A stretch of 64,000 bases of DNA from Ruminiclostridium cellobioparum DSM 1351 = ATCC 15832 (GCF_000621505.1 NZ_KK211296.1:48300-112299), one strand, 5' to 3'. Positions 16,160 through 24,579 are shown, counted from the first letter of the stretch. The notes: generated by a model from the sequence alone, not told the origin. Numbers and translations: made by a program.

Positions 16160-17703
16160 TGTTTTTACTCCGGAAATCTTATGCCAATAAGCTTAAGCGT
16201 GCTTTCTCCAGTGTGTTGTCCACTGTCCTGACAATACTTGCCGTAGGAGGCATAGGGCTTACTTTTGTGATGGCCTTCAGGATTGACAGGCCGTTGGTAT
16301 CAGGGGCAGGAGCAGAAACCATACTGGCGGGTCTGGTGCTGATGATCGGACTGATACTCTACAACAGCTTTTTATCGCGGGATACGGGAATCCTGACAAT
16401 GGCCGATGCCACCTATATGTTTACCGGGCCTTTTGAAAGAAGGACCGTTCTGGCGTACATTATTATATCAACCGCACCCGGAGCCGCTCTGACAGGCTTT
16501 TTCATATGCTTCTACATACCGTATTTTTTGGGCTCGCTGCTGACAGTTCCAAAATTTTTGGTTGTTCTGTTATTAATTAGTTTGATGTTTGGTTGTATTT
16601 ACCTGTCATATTATTACATATATATTGTTGATACTGAAAAAACAGGCTGTAAAAAGAAGGCAAGATATGTTCTCTTTGCCTTTATAGGTATTCTTGCGGC
16701 AGCCTTTATCGTTCAGATGCTTGCTAACGGCCTCAGTATAACAGCCGCAGGAAAAAAATATTTTACACATTGGTGGTACAACTGGGTACCACTTTTCGGG
16801 TGGACAAAATGGGCAATAAATTCACTGCTTACAGGAAATTATCTTACGGGCCTCCTGCCGGCAGCTTCCCTTCTGGTACTGGCAAACATTGCATTGGGCA
16901 TAGCCCTGTACAATGTCAAAGCGGATTTCTATGAAAAAGCTCTTGAGGATTCAACCAACCTTCAGAAGCTGATGGAGGATTACAAGGCGAATGGAAGTGC
17001 CGACGCCCGCTCTCTGGCAAAGTTAAGGAAAAAAGCCTCCTATGTGCGGTATCATGAGGGCGCGGCCGCAATATTTTCAAGACAGGTGCTTGAGAATAAA
17101 AAAGTCAGCTTTATGTCCAATATGAGACAGGTATTCGTTGGGATTTTTTATATTATAATAGGAAAAGTGTTCGGACTGGACTTCAGCTTCGTTTTTGCGA
17201 TGGTGAGTTTCGGTGCTCTGTCCATGTCTCTTGGGGATTCCTGGCACAGGGATTTCAAAAAGCCATATGTATATCTCATTCCGGCCGGCTCTTTTCAAAA
17301 GGTGGTATTTTCAGTATTGCCGGGTTTGATCAAGTCGGTATTGAGCGGAAGTGTCTCCATAGCTCTCGGAGCATTGGTGTTTAACATAGGTGCACAACAA
17401 ATTTTAGCCTATGTAATTATATTTGCAAGTTTTTCGATACTGTTTGTTTTCGCGGAGGTTTTCACCTACAGGATCATCGGCGGAGGTGCAAGTGCCATGG
17501 TAGTGGCATTTATGAGGATACTCTTCGTAATGGCCACCTGTATTCCGGCATTGGCAGTACTGATTGTTGTCATGATACTGTTCCAGGGTGTTCCGGACCT
17601 GCTGATCATATCCCTGGGCATGCTGGGCATCAATATTTTGTCCAGCGCCCTGCTGGCATTCCTCAGCAGAGGTATATTTGAAAAGAGCGAGCTGATGTCA
17701 TAA
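16147..17703 (+). CDS. Putative ABC exporter membrane protein
   Basis: This 518-residue polytopic protein has about ten to twelve TM segments and a charged cytoplasmic loop near residues 270-320 (DYKANGSADARSLAKLRKKASYVRYHEGAAAIFSRQ). Overall it matches large putative ABC exporter permeases encoded next to a lone ATPase. A second in-frame ATG lies at 16156. It overlaps the ATPase by 13 bp. The function follows from the pairing; there is no substrate clue. Confidence 0.8.
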   Translation: MRAMMFLLRKSYANKLKRAFSSVLSTVLTILAVGGIGLTFVMAFRIDRPLVSGAGAETILAGLVLMIGLILYNSFLSRDTGILTMADATYMFTGPFERRTVLAYIIISTAPGAALTGFFICFYIPYFLGSLLTVPKFLVVLLLISLMFGCIYLSYYYIYIVDTEKTGCKKKARYVLFAFIGILAAAFIVQMLANGLSITAAGKKYFTHWWYNWVPLFGWTKWAINSLLTGNYLTGLLPAASLLVLANIALGIALYNVKADFYEKALEDSTNLQKLMEDYKANGSADARSLAKLRKKASYVRYHEGAAAIFSRQVLENKKVSFMSNMRQVFVGIFYIIIGKVFGLDFSFVFAMVSFGALSMSLGDSWHRDFKKPYVYLIPAGSFQKVVFSVLPGLIKSVLSGSVSIALGALVFNIGAQQILAYVIIFASFSILFVFAEVFTYRIIGGGASAMVVAFMRILFVMATCIPALAVLIVVMILFQGVPDLLIISLGMLGINILSSALLAFLSRGIFEKSELMS

Positions 17704-17757
17704 AATAGTTGTAATACTAAAATATTCACTGATGAGATGAACCTGGAGGTGCAATTG

Positions 17758-18177
17758 ATGAACAGTATGATTTTTGAAAAAGCCGTTGCTCTGGTAGATA
17801 GGAGTTTTACAGGAGTTTTGGGGACAGTCGAAAAGAGCGGCATACCCCAGCAAAAAGCCATGATAAAAACTCAGGCCGTGGGCTTGAAGGAATTTTGGTT
17901 TTGTTCGAATACCTCGTCAAAAAGAGTGCAGCAAATAAAGGATAATCCCAATGCAAGCCTGTACTTTTTTGATGAAGCGACCTTTGAAGGCTTGATGCTC
18001 ACAGGCATTGCCCAAATCTCCTATGATGACGAAAAAAGGAAAAGTTTTTGGACCGAGGAAATGAAAATGTATTACCCGTTAGGCTGCTATGATCCTGATT
18101 TTGCGCTGGTGAAATTCACGGCGCATAAGGCTAACTACTATCATGGCCTTAAGAACTATGATTTTGACATTGAATAA
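17758..18177 (+). CDS. Pyridoxamine 5'-phosphate oxidase-family flavin-binding protein
   Basis: From the ATG at 17758 (CTGGAGGTG upstream) the protein is 139 aa. It has the split-barrel pattern: a GVLGTVEKSGIPQQKAM first strand pair, FWFCSNTSSKRVQQIKDNPNASLYF, and a late WTEEMKMYYPLG stretch typical of general-stress or Nim-like FMN-binding members. It may reduce a flavin-dependent substrate or be a stress protein. It appears monocistronic and precedes the nickel/cobalt operon's promoter. Confidence 0.85.
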   Translation: MNSMIFEKAVALVDRSFTGVLGTVEKSGIPQQKAMIKTQAVGLKEFWFCSNTSSKRVQQIKDNPNASLYFFDEATFEGLMLTGIAQISYDDEKRKSFWTEEMKMYYPLGCYDPDFALVKFTAHKANYYHGLKNYDFDIE

Positions 18178-18237
18178 CTCCTGCTTACATAAAAATAATC
18201 TTTTTAGTAAAGTCATGAGTCAATAAAAATTGTTCGT

Positions 18238-18266
18238 TTGACATGAAAAAAATTTTATTATAGAAT
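18238..18266 (+). promoter_or_regulatory. Sigma-A type promoter of the nickel/cobalt transporter operon
   Basis: TTGACA (18238-18243) and TAGAAT (18261-18266) are separated by exactly 17 bp. Transcription would start near 18273, leaving a leader of about 175 nt before the first gene. Confidence 0.65.
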
Positions 18267-18278
18267 AACTATGAAAAT

Positions 18279-18425
18279 GAGATCAGGAAGGTCTCAATTG
18301 CAAAAGGATATTTTTACAGATACGGTGGTTAACAGGTTTGTAATTTTGATTTTTTTTAAAAATTCCAAGTGTTAAAACTCAATTAGACCCATGAAGGGCT
18401 AGCAGACTAACCCTTTTGGGTCTAA
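18279..18425 (+). promoter_or_regulatory. Structured leader of the nickel/cobalt operon, candidate attenuator or riboswitch
   Basis: Three structures lie in order: a short GAGA/TCTC hairpin (18279-18295); AATTGCAAA (18296-18304) pairing with TTTGTAATT (18337-18345) and followed by a run of eight T, a possible terminator; and TTAGACCC/GGGTCTAA (18383-18425) with an inner AAGGG/CCCTT stem, ending just before the ribosome site. I find no cobalamin-riboswitch B12 box and no clear NiCo-riboswitch core. Regulation by metal or cofactor is inference. Confidence 0.4.
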
Positions 18426-18449
18426 TATTATTTTGAGGAGAGTTTTATT

Positions 18450-19454
18450 ATGCATATGGGAGACGTTTTGATATCTCCGGAGGTCGGAGGTACAATGCTG
18501 GCTGCAGCTGTGGGAGTAGCAGCTGTTTCAATCAAAAAAGTAAAGGAAATGGATGAGAAAAAGCTTCCCTTGATGGGTGTAATGGCAGCCTTTGTTTTTG
18601 CATCGCAGATGATCAATTTTACCATACCGGGGACCGGTTCCAGCGGACATCTGGGCGGGGGCCTGCTGCTGGCAATACTGTTAGGGCCTTACGCGGGATT
18701 TTTATCCATGGCTGCAATACTGCTCATACAGGCTTTGTTTTTTGCCGACGGGGGCTATCTGGCCTATGGCTGCAATTTGATAAATATGGGCTTTTATGCC
18801 TGCTTTATTGCATATCCCCTTATATATAAATTTATTACCAGGGCCAGGATGTCAAGGACAAGAGTAATCATCGGAAGTATTACAGCAAGCATTATAGGTC
18901 TTCAGCTGGGGGCCTTCAGTGTTGTGCTGGAAACCCTGCTGTCGGGGAAAACCGAATTGCCCTTTTCACAGTTCGCGGGAGTCATGCAGGGAATACATCT
19001 TGCAATAGGGCTTGTGGAGGGAATTGTCACGGCGGCAGTAGTATCCTTTGTCCTGAAGGTAAGACCCGATATTGTGGGAGAAGCTGTCCCAAATGGCAGC
19101 AGGAAAAGCAATAAGACAATTATAATAGGTTTTCTGGCGGCAGCCCTTGTTCTGGGCGGAATAGTATCCCTGTTTGCTTCGGCAAATCCCGACGGCCTGG
19201 AATGGTCAGTGGGAAAGGTAATGGGAGCGGAGCTCCAGGGAAATTCACAGGTACATGAAGCACTTGAAAAAGCACAGGAAAAGACGGCTATTCTTCCGGA
19301 TTATGGTTTCAAAAGTCAGCCGGGCACAGGCGGTGAAGCTGCCGGTACGGTGGTTTCAGGTATAGTGGGTTCGGGAATCACACTTGGAGTGATCGTGCTG
19401 ATAGGCTTTGTGATAAAATACTTTAAGAGAAGGAAGCCGGGGCGGATCGGATGA
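18450..19454 (+). CDS. cbiM: ECF nickel/cobalt transporter, CbiM-CbiN type fused substrate component
   Basis: This 334-residue S component begins MHMGDVLISP; the Met-His N-terminus binds the metal in CbiM/NikM proteins. About seven TM helices follow. A C-terminal extension carries PDGLEWS and a last TM, the PDGLE/CbiN-like module, so M and N functions are fused. GAGGAG precedes the ATG. CbiQ and CbiO follow, giving a complete uptake system. The neighbouring DUF3842 and CooT genes make nickel more likely than cobalt, though this is inferred from context. Confidence 0.92.
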   Translation: MHMGDVLISPEVGGTMLAAAVGVAAVSIKKVKEMDEKKLPLMGVMAAFVFASQMINFTIPGTGSSGHLGGGLLLAILLGPYAGFLSMAAILLIQALFFADGGYLAYGCNLINMGFYACFIAYPLIYKFITRARMSRTRVIIGSITASIIGLQLGAFSVVLETLLSGKTELPFSQFAGVMQGIHLAIGLVEGIVTAAVVSFVLKVRPDIVGEAVPNGSRKSNKTIIIGFLAAALVLGGIVSLFASANPDGLEWSVGKVMGAELQGNSQVHEALEKAQEKTAILPDYGFKSQPGTGGEAAGTVVSGIVGSGITLGVIVLIGFVIKYFKRRKPGRIG

Positions 19455-19482
19455 TCAGCCTCGTGTGGAGATGGAGACGCAG

Positions 19483-20289
19483 ATGGCAGATATAATAGGT
19501 TCGGTAATGGAAGTAAAGCATATTGACGAGCTTTCAAAACAGAAAAATCCTGTAAATAATATTCATCCTCTTTTCAAACTGATCCTGACATTGGTTTATA
19601 TTTGCGTCCTCGCCTCCTTCAGCAGATATGAGGTTATCGGACTTCTGCCTTTTATCCTTTACCCTGTGGTAATTATACTGGTATGTGATATTCCGTTAAG
19701 TAAAATTTTTAAAAGGGTTCTTTTTATAGAACCCTTTATAGTAATTACCGGAATACTCAATCCGGTTTTTGATAAAAGTTTGGTTGAAATAGGCGGCTTT
19801 GTGGTGTCGGGGGGGTGGCTTACCTTTTTTTCATTGGTCATCAGGAGCACCCTGATGGTGACGGCAGGCTTCCTGCTGATTGCTACCACAGGCATAGATG
19901 ATATTGCCAAAACCTTAAGCCTGTTAAAGGTCCCGTCAGTGTTCGTGCTGTTGTTCCTATTGACCTACAGGTATATTTTTGTGCTTATGGATGAAGCGGG
20001 CAGATTGCTGAAAGCATACTATATGAGGGCTCCCGGTCAATCCGGAGTGAGGGTAAGAGTCTGGGGCTCCATGGTAGGGCAGCTGCTGATAAGAACTTAT
20101 AACCGTGCTCAGACCATTTATCAGTCAATGGTTCTGAAGGGCTACAACGGCAGGTATAATTCTGTGGCCGGAAAGCGGGTAAAGACCGGGGATGTGGCTT
20201 ATTTTACGCTGTGGCTGGCATTTATTGCGGCAGTGCGCATATACAATATACCGCTCCTGATTTCGGCACTGGTGGCCGGGAACAGCTAA
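19483..20289 (+). CDS. cbiQ: ECF transporter T component, CbiQ
   Basis: This 268-residue membrane protein matches CbiQ/EcfT: NIHPLFKLILTLVYI near the N-terminus, four to five TM helices, and the paired coupling motifs YYMRAPGQSGVRVR and YQSMVLKGYNGRY that contact the ATPases. Several in-frame starts exist at 19465, 19471 and 19483; the last has GGAG at a proper six-base spacing and is preferred. It transmits ATP hydrolysis to the CbiM component. Confidence 0.92.
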   Translation: MADIIGSVMEVKHIDELSKQKNPVNNIHPLFKLILTLVYICVLASFSRYEVIGLLPFILYPVVIILVCDIPLSKIFKRVLFIEPFIVITGILNPVFDKSLVEIGGFVVSGGWLTFFSLVIRSTLMVTAGFLLIATTGIDDIAKTLSLLKVPSVFVLLFLLTYRYIFVLMDEAGRLLKAYYMRAPGQSGVRVRVWGSMVGQLLIRTYNRAQTIYQSMVLKGYNGRYNSVAGKRVKTGDVAYFTLWLAFIAAVRIYNIPLLISALVAGNS

Positions 20290-20602
20290 AACGTATAGGG
20301 TCCGGCGGGGAAAATTTTCTCGGGACAAGGCGGAACCCATTTGGACTGGTGTTTTCCAGCAATATATCTCATCAAAAATAAGGCAAATATCAAACAGAAG
20401 GCAAGGAGCAATGCTTTGCTTTTTATTTTGTCCAGATTTGGATATATTTTTTAATTGCTGCATATTCCCGGGTGCAGGTTTCCGATAAATATTCCGGATG
20501 GATGTGTGGGATAATTATAAAGTTTTCAATTATTATTGATTAGTTATCTGCGATTGTTTAAAATTAAGGATGATATAAATTTCGAGCAGTGAAAGGAAGA
20601 TT
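20290..20602. other. Intergenic gap between cbiQ and cbiO
   Basis: The 313 bases hold no convincing gene. A short remnant near 20300-20330 (TCCGGCGGGG ... CTCGGGACAA) resembles the small repeats at 26565 and 31989. A weak AGCAA/TTGCT hairpin followed by T residues near 20410-20430 could be a partial terminator. The gap is odd inside a transport operon and may lower CbiO expression or carry a separate promoter. Confidence 0.4.
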
Positions 20603-21364
20603 ATGAGCCATCATAAAGTTGAACTTAAAGAGGTAAGCTTCTCATACGCCGACGGACATCAGGCTCTGGACAATGTTTCCTTCCTGCTTGGCCACGGTGA
20701 GTCTGTTGGAATAGTGGGTGCCAACGGAGCGGGAAAATCCACTCTTTTATCTGTTTTGACAGGAATACAGTTTCCTCAGAAGGGAACGGTTAGAGTGGGA
20801 GATCTGCCGGTTAATAAAAAGACCCTGCCAGAGGTGAGAAGAAGTGTTGGTCTGGTTTTCCAGGAACCAGACGACCAGCTGTTTATGACCTCGGTATATG
20901 ATGATGTTGCCTTTGGCCCCAGAAATTACAGGCTGGATGAAGAAGAGGTCGATCGGAGAGTAATGGAAGCTCTCGAAGAGGTGGGAATTATCCATCTGAA
21001 GGACAGACCTCCCTATAAGCTCTCGGGGGGCGAAAAGCGTCTGGCTGCCATTGCGGCAGTTATTTCAATGAAGCCCGATATATTGATTATGGATGAACCC
21101 ACTGCATCTTTGGACCCCAGGGCAAGAAGAAAAATAATGAATATCCTGAAAGGCTTCAGCCATACAAAGATAATTACAAGTCATGATCTTGATATGATTA
21201 TGGATATGTGTACAAGGACAATTGTTCTGAAACAGGGTAAAATAGCAGCCGACGGCAATACCGGAGAAATATTGAGCAATGAAAAGCTGATGGAGGAATG
21301 CGGCCTTGAAATACCTCTGGCACTCCAGAATTGTCCTGTATGCCGGTCGTCAAAAGCAATTTGA
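20603..21364 (+). CDS. cbiO: ECF transporter ATP-binding protein, CbiO
   Basis: This 253-residue ATPase has Walker A GANGAGKST, the ECF-type Q-loop VFQEPDDQLFMTSVYDDVAFGPRN, signature LSGGEKR, Walker B ILIMDEPTASLDP and H-loop TSHD. A single CbiO is usual for the group I metal systems. AAAGGAAG precedes the ATG. It completes the uptake system with CbiM and CbiQ, despite the 313-base gap upstream. Confidence 0.94.
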   Translation: MSHHKVELKEVSFSYADGHQALDNVSFLLGHGESVGIVGANGAGKSTLLSVLTGIQFPQKGTVRVGDLPVNKKTLPEVRRSVGLVFQEPDDQLFMTSVYDDVAFGPRNYRLDEEEVDRRVMEALEEVGIIHLKDRPPYKLSGGEKRLAAIAAVISMKPDILIMDEPTASLDPRARRKIMNILKGFSHTKIITSHDLDMIMDMCTRTIVLKQGKIAADGNTGEILSNEKLMEECGLEIPLALQNCPVCRSSKAI

Positions 21365-21420
21365 TATTATAATATGAATTTAGGTAATCAGTGCTCACCT
21401 GAAAAAGAAATGGAGAGAAG

Positions 21421-21849
21421 ATGAGAATAGCGGTTATAGACGGGCAGGGCGGAGGAGTAGGCAAGCTTATTGTAGAAAAACTTCGTATTGCCTTTGGAAA
21501 TGACATCGGTATATTGGCCATGGGCACCAATGCACTGGCAGCATCTCTGATGCTGAAGGCCGGAGCAAATGAAGGAGCTTCGGGGGAAAATGCCATTGTG
21601 TACAATGCTCCGAAGGTTGATATAATTATAGGTTCGATAGGGATAGTATGTGCTAATTCCATGCTGGGAGAACTGACACCTGCAATGGCTAGGGCAATAT
21701 CGGAAAGTGATGCGGCAAAAGTGCTGATTCCCCTTAACAGATGCAATATATTGGTTGCCGGCATAAAAGAGGAACCACTTCCCCATTACATAGACGATGC
21801 CATTGCAATAGTGGGAAAATTGCTGGGGGACATACCCCGCAGGAATTGA
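21421..21849 (+). CDS. DUF3842 family protein
   Basis: This 142-residue protein starts MRIAVIDGQGGGVGKLIVEKL, a glycine-rich nucleotide-like loop, followed by GTNALAASLMLKAGAN, IIGSIGIVCANSMLGELTPAMA and IPLNRCNILVAG. It matches the DUF3842 family of anaerobic Firmicutes, which has no known biochemical function. It lies 57 bp after CbiO and before CooT, and that neighbourhood suggests a role in nickel handling. A Rossmann-like fold is likely from the N-terminal motif. Confidence 0.85.
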   Translation: MRIAVIDGQGGGVGKLIVEKLRIAFGNDIGILAMGTNALAASLMLKAGANEGASGENAIVYNAPKVDIIIGSIGIVCANSMLGELTPAMARAISESDAAKVLIPLNRCNILVAGIKEEPLPHYIDDAIAIVGKLLGDIPRRN

Positions 21850-21912
21850 CCAGTTAACCTCCTTTATTCGCCACATTGCGATAAAGGATATAGGTTTTCA
21901 TTACATTTTGTG

Positions 21913-21950
21913 GCCGCTATGCGGCTCAAAGCCATACATGGCTTAGGAGG
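21913..21950 (+). promoter_or_regulatory. Twin hairpins abutting the cooT ribosome-binding site
   Basis: GCCGC-TAT-GCGGC (21913-21925) is followed by AAGCCAT-AC-ATGGCTT (21929-21944), and the AGGAGG ribosome site starts at the very next base (21945-21950). Such placement could affect translation of cooT or mark an mRNA processing point. No T-run follows, so termination is unlikely. Confidence 0.35.
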
Positions 21951-21955
21951 TTAAT

Positions 21956-22150
21956 ATGTGTGAAGCAAATGTATACCTTGTAGATGAAACAGGGAAAGAG
22001 GAATTGATCCTGGATTCGGTGGATAAGGTGATTCCGGATGAAAACGGAATTACACTTGAAAACATTTACAGTGAAAGAAAAACCCTAAGGGCAAGGATAA
22101 AACTGATGGAACTGGTGGAACATAGAATAATACTGGAGAATCTAGACTAA
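21956..22150 (+). CDS. cooT: CooT-family nickel-binding protein
   Basis: This 64-residue protein begins MCEANVYLVDETGKEELILDSV and continues RARIKLMELVEHRIILENL, the CooT pattern. In Rhodospirillum CooT, Cys2 right after the initiator Met is the nickel ligand, and Cys2 is present here. CooT helps nickel insertion into carbon monoxide dehydrogenase in that organism, but distant homologs occur without it. AGGAGG precedes the ATG. Its place after an ECF metal importer supports nickel as the transported ion. Confidence 0.88.
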   Translation: MCEANVYLVDETGKEELILDSVDKVIPDENGITLENIYSERKTLRARIKLMELVEHRIILENLD

Positions 22151-22153
22151 CTA

Positions 22154-23107
22154 ATGCACAGGACAGTGATGAATTTGAATCTTTTTACTTTTAAATTTTT
22201 ATACTTATTGGCGGGAGTATTGGTCAATAATTTTCCGAGGCTCTCACTGGGCTTATACAACAGGGCAATTGATATCTACCTGAAAAAGGGTTTGAATTTT
22301 GATTTCATTGAAATCCTGCTGGATATAGCTATCAATCTGGATATACTCGGAATGAAGGACCAGGCGGTGCAGTCCTATAAAAAAGCAATTGAAATTAATC
22401 CCAATGAGGCTAGGGCGTACTACGGACTGGCCATTATTTATGACGATAACAGAGAATTCAGTAAGGCCATCGAGTTCTACCAAAAAGCCATAGAGCTTGA
22501 CCCTTACTATTCCAAAGCTTATTTCTTTATGGCCAACGCCTTCGACGAAAACGGACAGAAGCAGGAAGCCGCCCAATATTACGAAAAAGCGGCTGAACTT
22601 GATCCCACTCACTTTTGGGCCTTCAACAACCTGGCGGCGGTCTATGAGGAAACCGGGCAGTATGATAAGGCTTTGGCTGCAATACGCAAGGGCCTTGAAC
22701 TGGAGCCCGAGCATTTCAAAGCTCTTTTTAACGCCGGAGTGATTATGAACAGGCTGGGGTATCCCAGGAAGGCTGTAGAATATTACCGGCAGTCGCTGGA
22801 GAGAAATCCCAGGTATTCCTACACATATTTGAACCTGTCTCTGATACATCTGGAGGAGAAAGATTATCAAAAGGCTGTTGAAGTAATATCCAAAGGTATA
22901 AAGTATGTGCCGGAGGCATCCTTTCTGTATTATAACAGGGCATGCTTTTACGTGCATCTGGATATGTATGACCTGGCTGTGAAAGATTTGATAATTGCCG
23001 CAGACATGAGCCGCGAGCTTGAAGAATACATGTGGAATGACAGGGAACTGGACCCCTTAAGGGATTTGAAATTGTATAAGGAGCACTTTAAAGCAACCGT
23101 ATCCTGA
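22154..23107 (+). CDS. Tetratricopeptide-repeat protein
   Basis: This 317-residue protein contains about six to seven TPR units from residue 50 on, with clear 34-residue spacing (for example AVQSYKKAIEINPNEARAYY and AIEFYQKAIELDPYYSKAYF). The first 45 residues contain a hydrophobic stretch (LFTFKFLYLLAGVLV) that could be a membrane anchor. The start is uncertain because no strong ribosome site precedes 22154 or the ATG at 22169. It follows cooT by three bases. Its partner is unknown. Confidence 0.88.
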   Translation: MHRTVMNLNLFTFKFLYLLAGVLVNNFPRLSLGLYNRAIDIYLKKGLNFDFIEILLDIAINLDILGMKDQAVQSYKKAIEINPNEARAYYGLAIIYDDNREFSKAIEFYQKAIELDPYYSKAYFFMANAFDENGQKQEAAQYYEKAAELDPTHFWAFNNLAAVYEETGQYDKALAAIRKGLELEPEHFKALFNAGVIMNRLGYPRKAVEYYRQSLERNPRYSYTYLNLSLIHLEEKDYQKAVEVISKGIKYVPEASFLYYNRACFYVHLDMYDLAVKDLIIAADMSRELEEYMWNDRELDPLRDLKLYKEHFKATVS

Positions 23108-23140
23108 TTGAAAATAAATCGTTCTGTTGCGTTAAAATGT

Positions 23141-23209
23141 AATATAAGCCCTATTGTCAACCGGAAGTTAATGTTTTGGTTGACAATAGGGCTTATATTG
23201 GTTTACAAT
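23141..23209 (+). promoter_or_regulatory. BirA-type operator overlapping the bioY promoter
   Basis: A perfect 22-bp inverted repeat (23141-23162 and 23178-23199) contains TTGTCAACC, 15 bases, then GGTTGACAA, which fits the Firmicute BirA operator. The right half includes the -35 TTGACA (23180-23185), and a -10 TACAAT lies at 23204-23209 after 18 bp. Biotin-loaded BirA should therefore block RNA polymerase. The match comes from known biotin regulation; the arms are longer than the operator alone needs. Confidence 0.8.
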
Positions 23210-23241
23210 ACCAATATAATTTACATATCGGAGGTTAACCA

Positions 23242-23790
23242 ATGAAAGCAAAACATATTATTTTTGCAGGATTATTTGCCGCTTTGACGGCTATAGGCGC
23301 GTTTATAAGGATTCCTTTACCATATGTCCCCCTGACACTTCAGGTGTTCTTCTGCCTGCTTTCAGGCATCCTGCTGGGGGCCAGGCTGGGCTTGCTCTCC
23401 CAGATAGTCTATATTGCAGTAGGACTGATTGGTCTGCCGGTTTTCACGGCGGGAGGAGGCCCCGGCTATGTTCTCAACCCAACTTTCGGTTATCTGGCAG
23501 GTTTGATTGTCTGTGCCTTTGTAACAGGAAAGCTCTCTGAGCGCCTGACAAAACTCTCGGTTTTAAAGCTATTTTTGATTAATATTTTCGGTGTTCTGAT
23601 AATATATGCCATAGGAGTTCCCTACCTGTATTTGATAAAGAATCTCTACCTGGGAGCTGAAACTCCTTTGTCAAAGGTACTGTACGGGGGATTTCTGTTG
23701 ACGGTGCCCGGTGATATTCTAAAGAGCTATCTTGCGGCTCTTATTGGAGTCAAACTGATTCCGGCTGTTAAAGACATAATTAACAGATAA
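23242..23790 (+). CDS. bioY: Biotin transporter BioY
   Basis: This 182-residue S component has about six TM helices and the BioY features: IRIPLPYVPLTLQVFFCLLSGILLGARLG near the N-terminus, GLPVFTAGGGPGYVLNPTFGYLAG in the middle, and PGDILKSYLAALIGVKL at the end. It captures biotin, usually with a shared energising ECF module encoded elsewhere; none is adjacent. CGGAGG precedes the ATG. The BirA-type operator upstream supports the biotin assignment. Confidence 0.95.
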   Translation: MKAKHIIFAGLFAALTAIGAFIRIPLPYVPLTLQVFFCLLSGILLGARLGLLSQIVYIAVGLIGLPVFTAGGGPGYVLNPTFGYLAGLIVCAFVTGKLSERLTKLSVLKLFLINIFGVLIIYAIGVPYLYLIKNLYLGAETPLSKVLYGGFLLTVPGDILKSYLAALIGVKLIPAVKDIINR

Positions 23791-23813
23791 ATAAAAGAAG
23801 TAATGAATATGCA

Positions 23814-23873
23814 AAGTTAAATGGAGTGCTGTAAAATGAAAGTAATTTCATTCTGCAGCACTCCATTTAACTT
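23814..23873 (+). terminator. Long hairpin after bioY, probable terminator
   Basis: AAGTTAAATGGAGTGCTG pairs perfectly with CAGCACTCCATTTAACTT over 18 bp, with an inner AATGAAA/TTTCATT stem. A short GGTTTAACC hairpin and seven T residues follow about 20 bases later. The strength of the hairpin suggests termination between bioY and the sigma factor gene. Confidence 0.6.
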
Positions 23874-23997
23874 GTTGGTTTAACCGATTTTTTTCTACGG
23901 TTTATAAACATAAGTTAAAAAATGAACCATTTTAGCACTTCTTGTCTCATATATTATGTGTTAACACATGTTAAGGAATAACAAAGGGGATGATTAC

Positions 23998-24579
23998 TTG
24001 CAACTAAATGACATTGTAAATCACTGCCGGATGGGTGATTTAGAATGCTTCGAGGAACTATACAAACTATATTACAATAAGGCCTATGGAACAGCCTATA
24101 TTATTTCAGGGCAGAAAAATATTGCCGAGGACATCGTACAAGAGGCGTTTATTATTTGCTATAGGTCTATCAAACATATAAAGAATCCTCAAACCTTCAA
24201 TACCTGGTTTTACAGAATTGTAGTAAGAGCAAGCTGGCGAATTACTAAAAAGCAGAAAAATTCATATGTTGAAAGTTTTTCTGCCAATTTAGATTGCGGT
24301 GACCCAGTCAAGAGTAATGAATATAATCCGTTTGATTTAATAACCGGTAAACTGCTGATACGCCAGAAGATACAAACACTAAAATTACCGCTGAAAACGG
24401 TACTGATTTTATATTACTACAATGATATGTCGGTTAAGGAAATTTCAAAGGTATTGGATTGTTTTGAGGGCACAGTTAAGTCAAGGCTCTTTAAGGCACG
24501 CAAAATTTTAAAAAAAGAGCTTTCCTCCTACTATGAGGATGTGGGTAAAAGTCTGGATTTGATGGAAGGTGAGGCGTAA
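23998..24579 (+). CDS. ECF-subfamily RNA polymerase sigma factor
   Basis: From the TTG at 23998 (AAAGGGG upstream) the product is 193 aa; an ATG at 23968 in the same frame has no ribosome site. Region 2 is visible as AEDIVQEAFIICYRSIKHIKNPQTFNTWFYRIV, and region 4 as LPLKTVLILYYYNDMSVKEISKVLDCFEGTVKSRLFKARKIL. There is no C-terminal extension. The anti-sigma-like gene follows by three bases. The regulated promoters and the signal are unknown. Confidence 0.92.
   Translation: MQLNDIVNHCRMGDLECFEELYKLYYNKAYGTAYIISGQKNIAEDIVQEAFIICYRSIKHIKNPQTFNTWFYRIVVRASWRITKKQKNSYVESFSANLDCGDPVKSNEYNPFDLITGKLLIRQKIQTLKLPLKTVLILYYYNDMSVKEISKVLDCFEGTVKSRLFKARKILKKELSSYYEDVGKSLDLMEGEA

Noticed and set aside
18279-18425. 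Cobalamin riboswitch in front of cbiM
   Set aside because: The conserved B12-box sequence is missing and the leader is too short for the known class.
20125-20463. A 112-codon minus-strand frame across the cbiQ end and the gap
   Set aside because: Half of it is antisense to cbiQ and the rest has no ribosome site; nothing recognisable is encoded.
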